64,000 nucleotides of DNA, from positions 62,001-126,000 of the forward strand of contig NZ_JBKOFW010000002.1 in assembly GCF_046764005.1 (NCBI RefSeq), read 5' to 3'. This document shows positions 49,930 through 58,586 of this stretch, piece by piece. Within the stretch, counting starts at the first letter, position 1. Every line of letters begins with the position of its first letter. The notes under the pieces were generated by a model. The model made no database searches. It had not been told where the DNA came from and worked only from the letters and a program-made list of their open reading frames with translations. The stretch comes from Oryzobacter faecalis. GTDB lineage: Bacteria; Actinomycetota; Actinomycetes; Actinomycetales; Dermatophilaceae. Both the position numbers and the translations under genes were made by a program.

Positions 49930-50507
49930 GGGATGTCGACCCCGACGTCGTGGAGGTGGTGGCCCAGGTCGTGCAGCCCGTACCGGCCGAGGGTGAGCAC
50001 CGTGAAGTGTGAGCCGTCGGACCGCAGGCCCGGGCGCTCCCAGGCGTCGTCGGGCACGTCGCGGTAGGAGGCCGCCCACCCGGCCGCCGCGACGGCGAGC
50101 TCGCGCATGACGGCGGTCGGGTCCTGCTCGTGGTAGCGCTCGGCCAGGGCGGTCTCGTCCTGGTCCCAGTTCGCGAAGCGGGGCGCGTCCTGCGTGAGCA
50201 TGAGCCGCAGTCGCTCGTCGAACAGGCGGCACACGTCGCGGACGTGGCACGCGTACTCGAGCGGCGACCACGTCGTCGGGGTCGGACGGACCGCCACGTC
50301 CTCGCCCGCGAGGACCGACTGCCACGGGTCGGTCCACACGGCGATCCGCCGGGCGATGGCGCTCCCCGGGATCGACCCGACGTCGGCGCCGCAGTCGGGG
50401 CACCGCCGGTCGAGGACCCAGGTCCAGTCCTTGTCGTCGGGCGGCGGGGTGGGCGGCGGATCGGCCGGCGAGGAGGCCGGCGAGCCCGGAGGTGGTGTCC
50501 GCGTCAT
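49926..50507 (-). CDS. DinB family protein with N-terminal zinc-ribbon-like motif
   Basis: A 193-residue protein. A Pro-rich leader of 25 residues and the motif RRCPDCGADVG precede a DinB four-helix bundle with conserved His residues (YACHVRDVCRLFDERLRLML, LHDLGHHLHDVG). DinB proteins are metal-binding and often thiol-dependent (mycothiol or bacillithiol). Its coupling to the antiporter gene is unexplained. TAGGGT lies 6 nt before the ATG. Confidence 0.83.
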   Translation of the reverse strand: MTRTPPPGSPASSPADPPPTPPPDDKDWTWVLDRRCPDCGADVGSIPGSAIARRIAVWTDPWQSVLAGEDVAVRPTPTTWSPLEYACHVRDVCRLFDERLRLMLTQDAPRFANWDQDETALAERYHEQDPTAVMRELAVAAAGWAASYRDVPDDAWERPGLRSDGSHFTVLTLGRYGLHDLGHHLHDVGVDIP

Positions 50508-50513
50508 GGACCG

Positions 50514-50519
50514 ACCCTA
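50514..50519 (-). promoter_or_regulatory. -10 element TAGGGT of the DinB/antiporter operon
   Basis: Minus-strand TAGGGT ends 6 nt before the ATG at 50507, indicating a leaderless transcript. The divergent lipid kinase gene has its own TACCTT at 50550-50555, 8 nt before its GTG. Confidence 0.5.
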
Positions 50520-50563
50520 GACGCGCAGGTCACCCCACACCCCGTGCGGTACCTTCCTCTCTT

Positions 50564-51703
50564 GTGTCAGAAGCGACGTGGACCTGGGTCGGCATCGCCG
50601 TCGCCGTGGTCCTCGTCGGGCTCGGCGCCGCGCTGCTGCTCTCCTCGCGGTCCCACGGACGCCACGCGAGCACCCGCCCGTCACGCGACTCCTTCCGCCG
50701 CGGTCAGGACGAGGCGCCTGCGCTCAAGCGCCTCGCCGTCGTCGTCAACCCCACCAAGCTCGACGGTGACGGTGGCGCCGAGCGCGCGACGATCACGCGC
50801 GTGTGCTCCGAACAGGGCTGGGACGAGCCGCTCTTCCTCGAGACCGAGGAGCACGACGTCGGCTTCGGCCAGACCCGCTCCGCCCTCGCCGAGGGCGTCG
50901 ACGTCATCTGCGCGTTCGGCGGCGACGGCACGGTGCGGGCCGTGGCGCAGGAGATGGTCGGCTCGGGGGTCCCGATGGGGCTGCTCCCCGGCGGTACCGG
51001 CAACCTGCTCGCCCGCAACCTCGAGGTCCCCGTCGACGACCTCGCCCGCTCGGTGGAGGTCGCCATCACCGGCCGCAACCGGCACGTCGACGTCGGCTGG
51101 ATGACGCTCGACCCGTCCGAGTCCGACCTCGAGGAGCACGTCGGCGAGGGCGCGAGCGAGGGTCGCCGCCGGCACGCCTTCCTCGTCATGGCGGGCCTGG
51201 GTCTCGACGCCGCGATCATGAGCGAGACCTCCGAGGAGCTCAAGGCCAGGATCGGCTGGACCGCCTACGTCCCCGCCGGGCTGAAGAACCTCCTCGTCGA
51301 GCGCTTCAAGGCGCGCCTCACCCTCGACGAGGGCTCGACGATCGACCTGCGCGCGCGGACGATCCTCGTCGGCAACTGCGGCCGGCTGACGGGTGGGATC
51401 AACCTCATGCCCGAGGCCGAGCCCGACGACGGCACGCTCGACGTCGTCGTCCTCGCGCCCAGCGGGATCGCCGCGTGGGCGTCGGTCGTCGGGCGGGTCG
51501 TCACCAAGAGCGACCGCACGACGAAGGCGCTGCACCGGTACACCTGCCAGAAGGCCACGGTGCACGTCGACCACGCGCAGCGCATCGAGCTCGACGGCGA
51601 CATCGTCGGGGAGGCGCGTCACCTCGAGGTCGAGGTGCAGCCGCGGGCGCTCATCGTCCGCACCGAGGGTGGCCGGCCGGGCTCCGGCGCCGCCGGGGAG
51701 TAG
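50564..51703 (+). CDS. Diacylglycerol/lipid kinase family protein with membrane anchor
   Basis: A 379-residue protein with an N-terminal membrane helix (TWVGIAVAVVLVGLGAALLL) and the DAGK/sphingosine-kinase fold: VVVNPTKL, the ATP site ICAFGGDGTVRAVA and LLPGGTGNLLARNL. It phosphorylates a membrane lipid such as diacylglycerol. The N-terminal anchor is shared with several actinobacterial members. Ends 7 nt from the convergent zwf stop. Confidence 0.9.
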   Translation: MSEATWTWVGIAVAVVLVGLGAALLLSSRSHGRHASTRPSRDSFRRGQDEAPALKRLAVVVNPTKLDGDGGAERATITRVCSEQGWDEPLFLETEEHDVGFGQTRSALAEGVDVICAFGGDGTVRAVAQEMVGSGVPMGLLPGGTGNLLARNLEVPVDDLARSVEVAITGRNRHVDVGWMTLDPSESDLEEHVGEGASEGRRRHAFLVMAGLGLDAAIMSETSEELKARIGWTAYVPAGLKNLLVERFKARLTLDEGSTIDLRARTILVGNCGRLTGGINLMPEAEPDDGTLDVVVLAPSGIAAWASVVGRVVTKSDRTTKALHRYTCQKATVHVDHAQRIELDGDIVGEARHLEVEVQPRALIVRTEGGRPGSGAAGE

Positions 51704-51710
51704 GCGCGGC

Positions 51711-53141
51711 TCAGAACTTGCGCTCGCGCCACACCCGCTCGAAGGGCAGCCGCCACGTGAAGGGCGACACGAGCTGGTGGATCTGGTTCGGGCCCCAGGT
51801 GCCCTGCGCGTAGGGCCGCACCGGCGGGGGGTTGTCGAGCAGCGGCTGGCTGATCTGCCACAGCCGCTCGATGCCGGAGGCCGACGTGAAGAGGGTGCGG
51901 TCGCCGCGGGCGGCGTCGTAGATGAGCCGCTCGTAGGCCTCGAGGACGGCACCCGCCCACGAGGTCTCCTGCATCGAGAACTGCATCGACAGCTTGTCGA
52001 GGCGGAACCCCGGGCCCGGGCGCTTTCCGTAGAACGACAGCGACATCCGCGACTTGTCGGCGAGGTCGAAGGTCAGGTGGTCGGGCCCGTTGTCACCGAC
52101 ACCCGAGCCCGGCGGGAACATCGACTGCGGTGGCTCGCGGAACGCGATCGAGATGATGCGCGCGCCCTCGGCCATCCGCTTGCCGGTGCGCAGGTAGAAC
52201 GGCACTCCGGCCCAGCGCCAGTTGTCGACGTAGCACTTGAGCGCCACGAAGGTCTCGGTGTCGGAGTCGGGGGCGACCCCCGGCTCGTCGTGGTACCCGG
52301 CGTACTGGCCGCGCACCACGTCGCCGGGCTGGATCGGCTGCATCGACCGGAAGACCTTGTTCTTCTCGCGGCTGATGGCGGCCGGCTCGAGCGAGGTCGG
52401 GGGCTCCATCGCGGTGAACGCGAGGATCTGGAACAGGTGGGTGACGACCATGTCGCGGTAGGCGCCGGTCGTCTCGTAGAAGTCGGCCCGCTGGGTGAGG
52501 CCGAGGGTCTCGGGGACGTCGATCTGGACGTGCGAGATCGAGTTCCGGTGCCAGATCGGCTCGAAGAGCCCGTTCGCGAACCGGAACGCGAGGATGTTCT
52601 GCGCGGCCTCCTTCCCCAGGAAGTGGTCGATCCGGAAGATCTGCTCCTCGTCGAACACCTCGTGCAGGTGCGCGTTGAGGGCGACGGCCGAGGCGTGGTC
52701 GGTGCCGAACGGCTTCTCCATGACGACGCGGCTGCGCTCGACGAGGCCGGCCTCGCCGATGGTGCGCACGGCGGCCAGCGCGGCCTTCGGCGGCACCGAG
52801 AGGTAGTGCAGCCGCTGGTCGACGTCGCCGGGGAGGAGGTTCTCGGCGCGGTCGACGGCCTCGCGCAGCGCCTGCGGGCCGGCGGCGATGGGCACGTAGT
52901 CGAGCCGCTGCGCGAACTCGCGCCACGCCTCGTCGGTCAGCTCGCGCGTGGAGAACTCGCGGATGGCCGTGAGGGCGAGGTCGCGGAAGTCGTCGGGGCC
53001 CAGCTCGTCGAGCGAGGTCCCGACCACACGCATGTCGTCGACGAGGCCGGACTGGAAGAGGTGCAGCAGCCCGGGGATGAGCTTGCGCTTCGCGAGGTCC
53101 CCCGTGGCACCGAACAGCACGACGGTCGTGGGTGCGGTCAT
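51711..53141 (-). CDS. zwf: Glucose-6-phosphate dehydrogenase
   Basis: Oxidises glucose-6-phosphate to 6-phosphogluconolactone and makes NADPH. 476 residues; NADP-binding VVLFGATGDLAKRKLIPGLL at the N terminus and the catalytic site RIDHFLGKEAAQNI. Unlike the common actinobacterial tal-pgi-zwf-opcA-pgl cluster, it stands alone here, so it is probably a second isoenzyme or a relocated gene. Sequence complete, no frame damage seen. Confidence 0.95.
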   Translation of the reverse strand: MTAPTTVVLFGATGDLAKRKLIPGLLHLFQSGLVDDMRVVGTSLDELGPDDFRDLALTAIREFSTRELTDEAWREFAQRLDYVPIAAGPQALREAVDRAENLLPGDVDQRLHYLSVPPKAALAAVRTIGEAGLVERSRVVMEKPFGTDHASAVALNAHLHEVFDEEQIFRIDHFLGKEAAQNILAFRFANGLFEPIWHRNSISHVQIDVPETLGLTQRADFYETTGAYRDMVVTHLFQILAFTAMEPPTSLEPAAISREKNKVFRSMQPIQPGDVVRGQYAGYHDEPGVAPDSDTETFVALKCYVDNWRWAGVPFYLRTGKRMAEGARIISIAFREPPQSMFPPGSGVGDNGPDHLTFDLADKSRMSLSFYGKRPGPGFRLDKLSMQFSMQETSWAGAVLEAYERLIYDAARGDRTLFTSASGIERLWQISQPLLDNPPPVRPYAQGTWGPNQIHQLVSPFTWRLPFERVWRERKF

Positions 53142-53244
53142 GGAGCAACCTTGGCGCCGACCGGGCCCGGTCCGCCACCCCTGGTCCCTCCCGTGGTCCG
53201 CCATGCACCCGGCTCTCCGCCGTGGCACGCGCTTCAGGCCGAGG

Positions 53245-54639
53245 TCAGCGCGAGCCGCCGCCGGGGGTGGCCAGGCGGATCTCGTCCTCGGTGGGCTCGC
53301 GCTCCTCGCGGGCCTCCGGCGGGAGGCAGCCGACGATGGCGTCCATGATCCGGCGGGTGTCGGCGGTGGCCGACCGCGGCCCGAGGGTGAGCCCCTCGAC
53401 GGGCGACCCGACGCGGACCCGCACGGTCGGCGGGTCGGTGACGTTGAGGACGCGCGGCACCGGCGAGGACCGCGGCCACACGTGCTCGGACCCCCACACG
53501 CCGAAGGGGATGACGGGGGCGCCGGTGAGCGCGGCCAGGCGCGCGGCACCGGTGCGGCCCTTGAGGACCGGGTCGTAGAAGGCCCGTCCGCGCGGGATCG
53601 TCCCCTGCGGGAGCACGCAGACGATCTCCCCGCCCTCGAGCGCGACGACCGCCTGCTCGAAGGACTCCGCACCGCCCCGGGTGCGGTCGACCGGGATGCC
53701 GCCCAGCGCCGCCGCGAGCGCCCCGACGACGGGCACGTCGAAGAGCTCCTTCTTCGCGAGGATCCGACCGGTGCGACGGGTGGGCCGCATCATCTGGATC
53801 ATCGCCGGGATGTCGAAGTAGGAGCGGTGGTTGCCGACGAGGATGGCCGGACCGGTGCGCGGGATGTTCTCGGTGCCGCCGATGTCGAAGCGCGCGTAGG
53901 GCGTTGCGAGCGGCGGCATCGCCAGGAAGAGCAGGCGCTGCAGCTCGATGCCGAGGACGGGCACCTTGAGGACCCCCGGGGAGACGTCGAAGTGGACGAT
54001 GGGCCACCCGCGGGCCACCGCGTAGACCGCGAGGCGCGGGTCCGGGTTGACCGCCGACGGGTGGCCGACGGCGGTGAGGAGGGGCAGGTCGTAGATCGAG
54101 TCGGAGTAGGCGAAGGAGTCGCCGAGGTCGACGTCGTGCTCGGCGGCCCACTCGCGGACAGCGGCCAGCTTGCCCCGCGACCACACGAATCTCCCTGCGA
54201 GAGAACCGTCGAAGCGGCCGTCCTCGGTGAGGTTGTAGCGGGTGGCGATGACGTGGTCGAAGCCGAGCCGGTCGGCCAGCGGCTTGATGAGGTGGAACGG
54301 GGTCGTCGTCGCGAGGACGACCGGCCGCCCGGCCTTGCGGTGCTGCTCGATCAGGGTGAGCGCGAACGGGTGGATGACGCCGGCGATCGTCTCGGCCGCC
54401 CGGATCGCGGCCTCGTCGAAGGAGGTCCCCTCACGGCCGCGAGCGACGAGGGTCGCGTTGCGCGCGAGGACGATCGACGGGAGGTTCTCGCCGAGGGTGT
54501 CGAACAACGAGTAGAGGACCCGCTCCCCCGGCAGCCTTCGCGTCACGACGCCGAGGTCGTACATCGCCCTCGACAGCAGCGGTCCGGTGCCGCCCTGGAG
54601 CAGCGTGCGGTCGAGGTCGAAGATCGCCGCGCCGCCCAT
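53245..54639 (-). CDS. Fusion of HAD-IB phosphatase and PlsC-type acyltransferase
   Basis: A 464-residue two-domain protein. Residues 1-205 are a SerB-like HAD-IB hydrolase (Asp8 and Asp10 in AAIFDLDRTLL, and YSDSIYDLPLL). Residues about 225-450 are an acylglycerolphosphate acyltransferase with His271-Asp276 (NHRSYFDIP), the glycerophosphate-binding GGIPVDRT and PQGTIPRG (in place of PEGTR). This fusion is known in actinobacteria and may produce phosphatidic acid in lipid remodelling. Divergent from the patatin gene, 43 nt away; TAGCCT lies 6 nt before the ATG. Confidence 0.9.
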   Translation of the reverse strand: MGGAAIFDLDRTLLQGGTGPLLSRAMYDLGVVTRRLPGERVLYSLFDTLGENLPSIVLARNATLVARGREGTSFDEAAIRAAETIAGVIHPFALTLIEQHRKAGRPVVLATTTPFHLIKPLADRLGFDHVIATRYNLTEDGRFDGSLAGRFVWSRGKLAAVREWAAEHDVDLGDSFAYSDSIYDLPLLTAVGHPSAVNPDPRLAVYAVARGWPIVHFDVSPGVLKVPVLGIELQRLLFLAMPPLATPYARFDIGGTENIPRTGPAILVGNHRSYFDIPAMIQMMRPTRRTGRILAKKELFDVPVVGALAAALGGIPVDRTRGGAESFEQAVVALEGGEIVCVLPQGTIPRGRAFYDPVLKGRTGAARLAALTGAPVIPFGVWGSEHVWPRSSPVPRVLNVTDPPTVRVRVGSPVEGLTLGPRSATADTRRIMDAIVGCLPPEAREEREPTEDEIRLATPGGGSR

Positions 54640-54645
54640 GGATGG

Positions 54646-54676
54646 AGGCTACCGGCCACGGGCGCAGGCATACATT
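54646..54676. promoter_or_regulatory. Back-to-back leaderless promoters between HAD-PlsC and patatin genes
   Basis: On the minus strand TAGCCT (54651-54646) ends 6 nt before the ATG at 54639. On the plus strand TACATT (54671-54676) ends 6 nt before the ATG at 54683. Both genes are therefore driven from a 43-nt region with no room for untranslated leaders. Confidence 0.6.
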
Positions 54677-54682
54677 GGCCCC

Positions 54683-55510
54683 ATGCCGCGCCCGCCACTC
54701 ACCGCCTTCGTCCTCGGCGGCGGTGGTGTGCTGGGGTCGACGCAGGTGGGGATGGTGCGGGCGCTCGCTGAGGCCGGGGTACGGCCCGACCTCGTCCTCG
54801 GCACGAGCATCGGAGCGCTCAACGGCGCCTTCGTCGCGGCCGACCCGGGTCCCGAGGGCGCCGAGCGGCTGGCCGAGGTCTGGGAGGCCGTCGTCCGCGA
54901 CGGGGTCTTCCTCGAGAACCCGGTGCGCCAGGCCGCACGGGTGGCGCGCTACCGCACGCACCTGCTGTCGAACGCGCCACTGCGCCACGTCATCGAGCGC
55001 TACCTCCCGGTGACGACGATCGAGGAGCTCGAGGTGCCGTTCCAGTGCGTCGCCGCGTGCATCGAGGACGCCGGTGGGCACTGGTTCTCCGAGGGCGGGG
55101 TCACCGACCCGGTCGTCGCGTCGTGCTCGGTCCCCGGCCTGTTCCCCCCGGTCGTCATCGACGGGCGCCACTACCTCGACGGCGGTCTCGTGCACTCGAT
55201 CCCGGTGGGGCGGGCGCTCGCGCTCGGGGCAACGCGGATCTTCGTGCTGCAGGTGGGGCGGGTCGAACAGCCCCTCGTGCCACCGACGAAGCCCTGGGAG
55301 GTCGGGATGGTCGCCTTCGAGATCGCACGTCGGCACCGGTTCGTCCACGAGATGGAGACCGTGCCCGAGGACGTCGAGCTGCACGTCCTCCCGAGCGGCA
55401 CGAGCGACACACCCAACCTGTCGATCACCCGGGCCCGGGCCGCGCGGATGCGCGAGCGGATGGACCAGGCGCACGCCGCGACCGCCGACTACCTGGGCGG
55501 GGTGGCCTGA
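54683..55510 (+). CDS. Patatin-like phospholipase
   Basis: A 275-residue patatin-fold lipase. The oxyanion loop is FVLGGGGVLGSTQVG, the nucleophile serine is in GTSIGALNG and the second member of the Ser-Asp dyad in YLDGGLVHS. Hydrolyses acyl chains from phospholipids or neutral lipids. It lies between two acyltransferase genes, so the three may form a deacylation-reacylation set. The next gene starts 2 nt after its stop. Confidence 0.92.
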   Translation: MPRPPLTAFVLGGGGVLGSTQVGMVRALAEAGVRPDLVLGTSIGALNGAFVAADPGPEGAERLAEVWEAVVRDGVFLENPVRQAARVARYRTHLLSNAPLRHVIERYLPVTTIEELEVPFQCVAACIEDAGGHWFSEGGVTDPVVASCSVPGLFPPVVIDGRHYLDGGLVHSIPVGRALALGATRIFVLQVGRVEQPLVPPTKPWEVGMVAFEIARRHRFVHEMETVPEDVELHVLPSGTSDTPNLSITRARAARMRERMDQAHAATADYLGGVA

Positions 55511-55511
55511 C

Positions 55512-56630
55512 GTGGGCGCCCGAGGCATCCCGGCTCCACCGCCCCTCGCGCGCAAGGCGATGCACGTCGTCTGGCCGGTCGTCGCCGTCATCGTCACCGG
55601 GCTGCTCGCGCCCGTCGTCGTCGTGGGGTCCTTCCTCGTCGCGGCCGACCGCAAGGCGAAGGTGTTCCGCGCGTCGTGCGCGGCCGTCCTCCTCCTCTGG
55701 GTCGACATCCGGATGCTCGTCGGGTGCTGGGCGCTGGGGTCGAAGCACCCCGACCGCACGGACGCCGGCTGGCGGCGCTCGCACGAGCAGCTCCTCTCGA
55801 GCTTCCTCGACTCGCTCATGTACTACGCGCGGCGCTGGCTCGGGCTCGACGTACGGCTCACCGACCGCATGCACTTCGGCACCGAGGGCCGCCCCCTCAT
55901 CGCCCTCGCCCGGCACGCCGGTCCGTTCAACTCCCTCGCCGTCGCCTGGCTGCTCGCGCGCACCGCCGGGAGGCTGCCGCGCATCGTCCTCGCCGAGTCG
56001 CTGCGGTGGGACCCCGGACTCGACACGATCCTCACCCGGCTCGACTCGTTCTTCGTCCCCGCGACGTCGAAGCCCGGCAACGACCGGCTCGAGGGGGTGC
56101 GCCGGATGGCGTCCACGCTCGGCCCGGACGACGTCTTCCTCATCTTCCCGGAGGGCCAGAACTGGACCCCCTCACGGCGGCTGAAGATCATCGAACGGCT
56201 GCGCCAGCGCGGCGACGAGGCCCGGGCCCGGCGGGCCCAGGAGCTGCGCCACGTCCTCCCCCCGATGGCCCGGGGGGCGTGGGCCGCGCGGTCGGCGTCG
56301 CCCGGGGCCGACGTCATGGTCATCGCGCACGCCGGTCTGGGCCGGCTGTCGAGCGCCCGGCTCGTCTGGGCCGCCCTGCCCTTCACCGACCGCCCGTTCC
56401 TCGTCAAGACGTGGACCTACCCCGCGGCCGACGTCCCGGACTCGCAGGACGAGTTCGCCGCCTGGCTCGACGCCCGGTGGAGCGAGGTCGACGCCTGGGT
56501 CACGGCCAACGCCGGTCCGTGGCCGGAGGGGCACGAGCCGCCGGGCCACGGGGACGAGCCGGTCGCCGGAACCTGGACCGACCCCGGCGCATCCGACCCG
56601 GCGGGCGACGGCCCCCGACCCGAGAGGTGA
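55512..56630 (+). CDS. PlsC-type membrane acyltransferase with altered catalytic box
   Basis: A 372-residue protein with two N-terminal membrane helices (about 18-42 and 50-70) and an acyltransferase domain. Conserved are LIALARHAGPFNSLAVAW, LDSFFVPATSKPGND and FLIFPEGQNWTP (the PEG box). The catalytic HX4D box reads His135-Ala-Gly-Pro-Phe-Asn140; relatives have HAGPGD at this place, so the aspartate is replaced by asparagine. It is in one unit with the patatin gene. A Pro-rich tail ends the protein. Confidence 0.85.
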   Translation: MGARGIPAPPPLARKAMHVVWPVVAVIVTGLLAPVVVVGSFLVAADRKAKVFRASCAAVLLLWVDIRMLVGCWALGSKHPDRTDAGWRRSHEQLLSSFLDSLMYYARRWLGLDVRLTDRMHFGTEGRPLIALARHAGPFNSLAVAWLLARTAGRLPRIVLAESLRWDPGLDTILTRLDSFFVPATSKPGNDRLEGVRRMASTLGPDDVFLIFPEGQNWTPSRRLKIIERLRQRGDEARARRAQELRHVLPPMARGAWAARSASPGADVMVIAHAGLGRLSSARLVWAALPFTDRPFLVKTWTYPAADVPDSQDEFAAWLDARWSEVDAWVTANAGPWPEGHEPPGHGDEPVAGTWTDPGASDPAGDGPRPER

Positions 56631-56635
56631 CCGCG

Positions 56636-57127
56636 ATGGCGCGCACGACGACGACCCGCACGAGCACGCTGCTGGCGATCGGCGCGGTCGTCGCCGCCGT
56701 CGCGGTGGGGGTGCTCGTCGCGACCACCGTGGGCGGCCCCGCGGGCGACAACGCCAACGGGTCGGTCCCGGTCGAGGACCTCGGGCAGCTCGACGGGTCG
56801 TGGAGGGCGGTCAACTGGACGGGAGCCCCGAAGGAGGTCGTCGGTGACGTGCGGCTGCGCTTCTCGGACGGCACCCTCGTCGTCGAGACCGGCTGCAACG
56901 ACGGCCGCGGGACCGTGGCGGTCGAGGACTCGAGGCTGGTGGCCGGACCGATGATGTCGACGAAGATGGGCTGCGAGCCGGCGCGCACGGACCAGGAGGC
57001 CTGGCTGTTCGCGATGGTCGGCGCCACCCCCCGGCTCGAGCTCTCCGGGCCCTACCTCTCCCTCAGCTGGCAGGTCGACGGGACGGACCACTGGCTCGGC
57101 CTGGAGCAGGAGGACGCGCCCGCCTGA
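56636..57127 (+). CDS. META/HslJ domain protein
   Basis: A 163-residue exported or membrane-anchored protein: an N-terminal hydrophobic segment (TLLAIGAVVAAVAVGVLVAT) and a META domain with LDGSWRAVNW, VETGCNDGRGT and GPMMSTKMGCEPARTDQE. META domains occur in heat-inducible and antibiotic-resistance-linked surface proteins; function not known. The ATG lies 5 nt after the acyltransferase stop. Confidence 0.85.
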   Translation: MARTTTTRTSTLLAIGAVVAAVAVGVLVATTVGGPAGDNANGSVPVEDLGQLDGSWRAVNWTGAPKEVVGDVRLRFSDGTLVVETGCNDGRGTVAVEDSRLVAGPMMSTKMGCEPARTDQEAWLFAMVGATPRLELSGPYLSLSWQVDGTDHWLGLEQEDAPA

Positions 57128-57143
57128 CCCGTACGGTCGGAGG

Positions 57144-57659
57144 ATGACGCAGCTCGCCACCGACGGGGTCGTCGCCCTTCGCCCGCTGACGGTCGACGAC
57201 CTCGACGCGCACGTGGCCGGCTCGGACGCCCTCATCGTCGACCGGCTGTCGGGCGGGCGGGTGGCGCCGCCGGAGCGGGTGCGCGACTGGCTCGCGTCGA
57301 ACGCGGCGGCCTGGGCGGACGAGGGCCCGGTGGTCGACCTGGGCGTCGGCGACGTCGCGTCCGACCTGCTGGCGGGCGTCGTCGGCATCCAGCGAGGGCT
57401 CGACTACCTGCGCGAGGGCGAGGTCAACCTCACGTACGCGCTCTACCCGCCGTGGCGCGGGCGCGGGTCCGCGACACGCGCGGTCCTCCTCGCGGCGCGC
57501 CTCGCGAGCGGGCGGGGACCGGCGGTGGCGCGCCTCGTCATCCGTGCCGCACCGGACAACGCCGAGTCGCTGGCCGTCGGACGACGGGCCGGCTTCACCG
57601 ACGCCGGCGAGACCGACGACGAGCAGGGCCACCTCGTCTGGCTCGAGCGGCGGCCATGA
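57144..57659 (+). CDS. GNAT family N-acetyltransferase (RimJ-like)
   Basis: A 171-residue GNAT protein with the RimJ/RimL layout: VVALRPLTVDDLDAHVA at the N terminus, YALYPPWRGRGSATRAVLLA for acetyl-CoA binding and APDNAESLAVGRRAGFTDAG near the end. The target may be a protein N terminus or a small amine. TACGGT lies 6 nt before the ATG, and GGAGG overlaps that gap. Confidence 0.85.
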   Translation: MTQLATDGVVALRPLTVDDLDAHVAGSDALIVDRLSGGRVAPPERVRDWLASNAAAWADEGPVVDLGVGDVASDLLAGVVGIQRGLDYLREGEVNLTYALYPPWRGRGSATRAVLLAARLASGRGPAVARLVIRAAPDNAESLAVGRRAGFTDAGETDDEQGHLVWLERRP

Positions 57660-57660
57660 G

Positions 57661-57718
57661 GGATCGCGCGACGGCGTCGGGCGGATCCGTTGACGGGGTT
57701 CCCGGTCGCGCGGGATCC
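57661..57718. promoter_or_regulatory. Imperfect hairpin and possible promoter before the unknown membrane gene
   Basis: GGATCGCGCGAC (57661-57672) pairs with GTCGCGCGGGATCC (57705-57718) apart from a 2-nt bulge. TTGACG (57690-57695) and GATCCT (57714-57719) could be -35 and -10. A GTG at 57727 follows the latter by 7 nt. Confidence 0.35.
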
Positions 57719-57726
57719 TCTCGGTC

Positions 57727-57774
57727 GTGCCCCTGCGCGAGAGCCTCGACCACGTCACCGGCACGGAGCGCTGA
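57727..57774 (+). CDS. Possible 15-codon leader ORF
   Basis: GTG-initiated frame VPLRESLDHVTGTER whose TGA directly abuts the GTG at 57775. The putative -10 at 57714-57719 would make this the first codon of a leaderless transcript, with the main gene translated by reinitiation. No homology is known; the reading rests on position only. Confidence 0.25.
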   Translation: MPLRESLDHVTGTER

Positions 57775-58578
57775 GTGGACGCCCTCCAGCGGTCGATCGA
57801 CCAGAACTCGGTGCTGTGGCTCCTCGTGGCCGGCGTCGTCGGCGCGGGCTTCAAGCTCCTCTTCGACACCTACCTCGCCGAGCGGCTCTCACGTCGCGCG
57901 ACAGAGGCGATGGCGGTCAGGGAGCTCTCGAACCCCCTCCTGCAGGCGACCGGCCGGGTCGGCTCTCGGCTCAGCACCTACCTCACGTACGGCGACTGGC
58001 GCTGGTACTCGGAGTCCGCGTACTTCCGGACGTCGCTGCTCTACACGGTGGGGGTGTACCTCCACTGGTTCGACCGCGTCGACACCGAGGCGTTCCTCAA
58101 CGCCTCACCGCGCTCCAGCAGGGCACGGCGCCTTCGCGAGCCCCTCTACCTCACCTCCAAGGTCCTGTCGGGCCGCGACTTCGTGGGACCGGTGCCGGAC
58201 GGGTGGCCGCACGGCCTGCCCGAGATCCTCAAGTTCGACCAGATCGCGATGGGTGAGGCGGTCGCGTCGGGGGGGACGGAGCCGCTGGTCCTGCGCTACA
58301 TCGACTTCGTCCGTGGCCTCGACTCCGACGCGGACCTGGCTCGGTGGTTCGCTCCCCTGTCCTCACTGATGGCCGTCGCCGAGGACGACGGCGACCCGCG
58401 CCGGGACATGGCCCGTCGACGCATCCGGTGCTTCGCGCTGGCGTTGCTGGCACTGGAGTCCCACCTCGGTGGCGAGCCCCTCGACCGGACCGTGCTCGGC
58501 GCCCACCTCGAGGCACTCGATGCCCGGACCCGCGCCGTGATGACGCAGGAGCTCCGTGACCACGGCGTCGAGGTCTGA
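57775..58578 (+). CDS. Membrane-anchored protein of unknown function
   Basis: A 267-residue protein. One N-terminal membrane helix (SVLWLLVAGVVGAGFKLLFD, about 11-31) is followed by a soluble, mostly helical domain of about 230 residues rich in Arg, Trp and Tyr (YGDWRWYSESAYFRTSLLY, GVYLHWFDRVDTEAFL). No catalytic motif or family is recognised. GTG start with no Shine-Dalgarno; preceded by a short leader frame. Convergent with pheA. It could be part of an unassigned stress or phage-related function, but nothing in the sequence proves that. Confidence 0.65.
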   Translation: MDALQRSIDQNSVLWLLVAGVVGAGFKLLFDTYLAERLSRRATEAMAVRELSNPLLQATGRVGSRLSTYLTYGDWRWYSESAYFRTSLLYTVGVYLHWFDRVDTEAFLNASPRSSRARRLREPLYLTSKVLSGRDFVGPVPDGWPHGLPEILKFDQIAMGEAVASGGTEPLVLRYIDFVRGLDSDADLARWFAPLSSLMAVAEDDGDPRRDMARRRIRCFALALLALESHLGGEPLDRTVLGAHLEALDARTRAVMTQELRDHGVEV

Positions 58579-58586
58579 CCCCGGGG

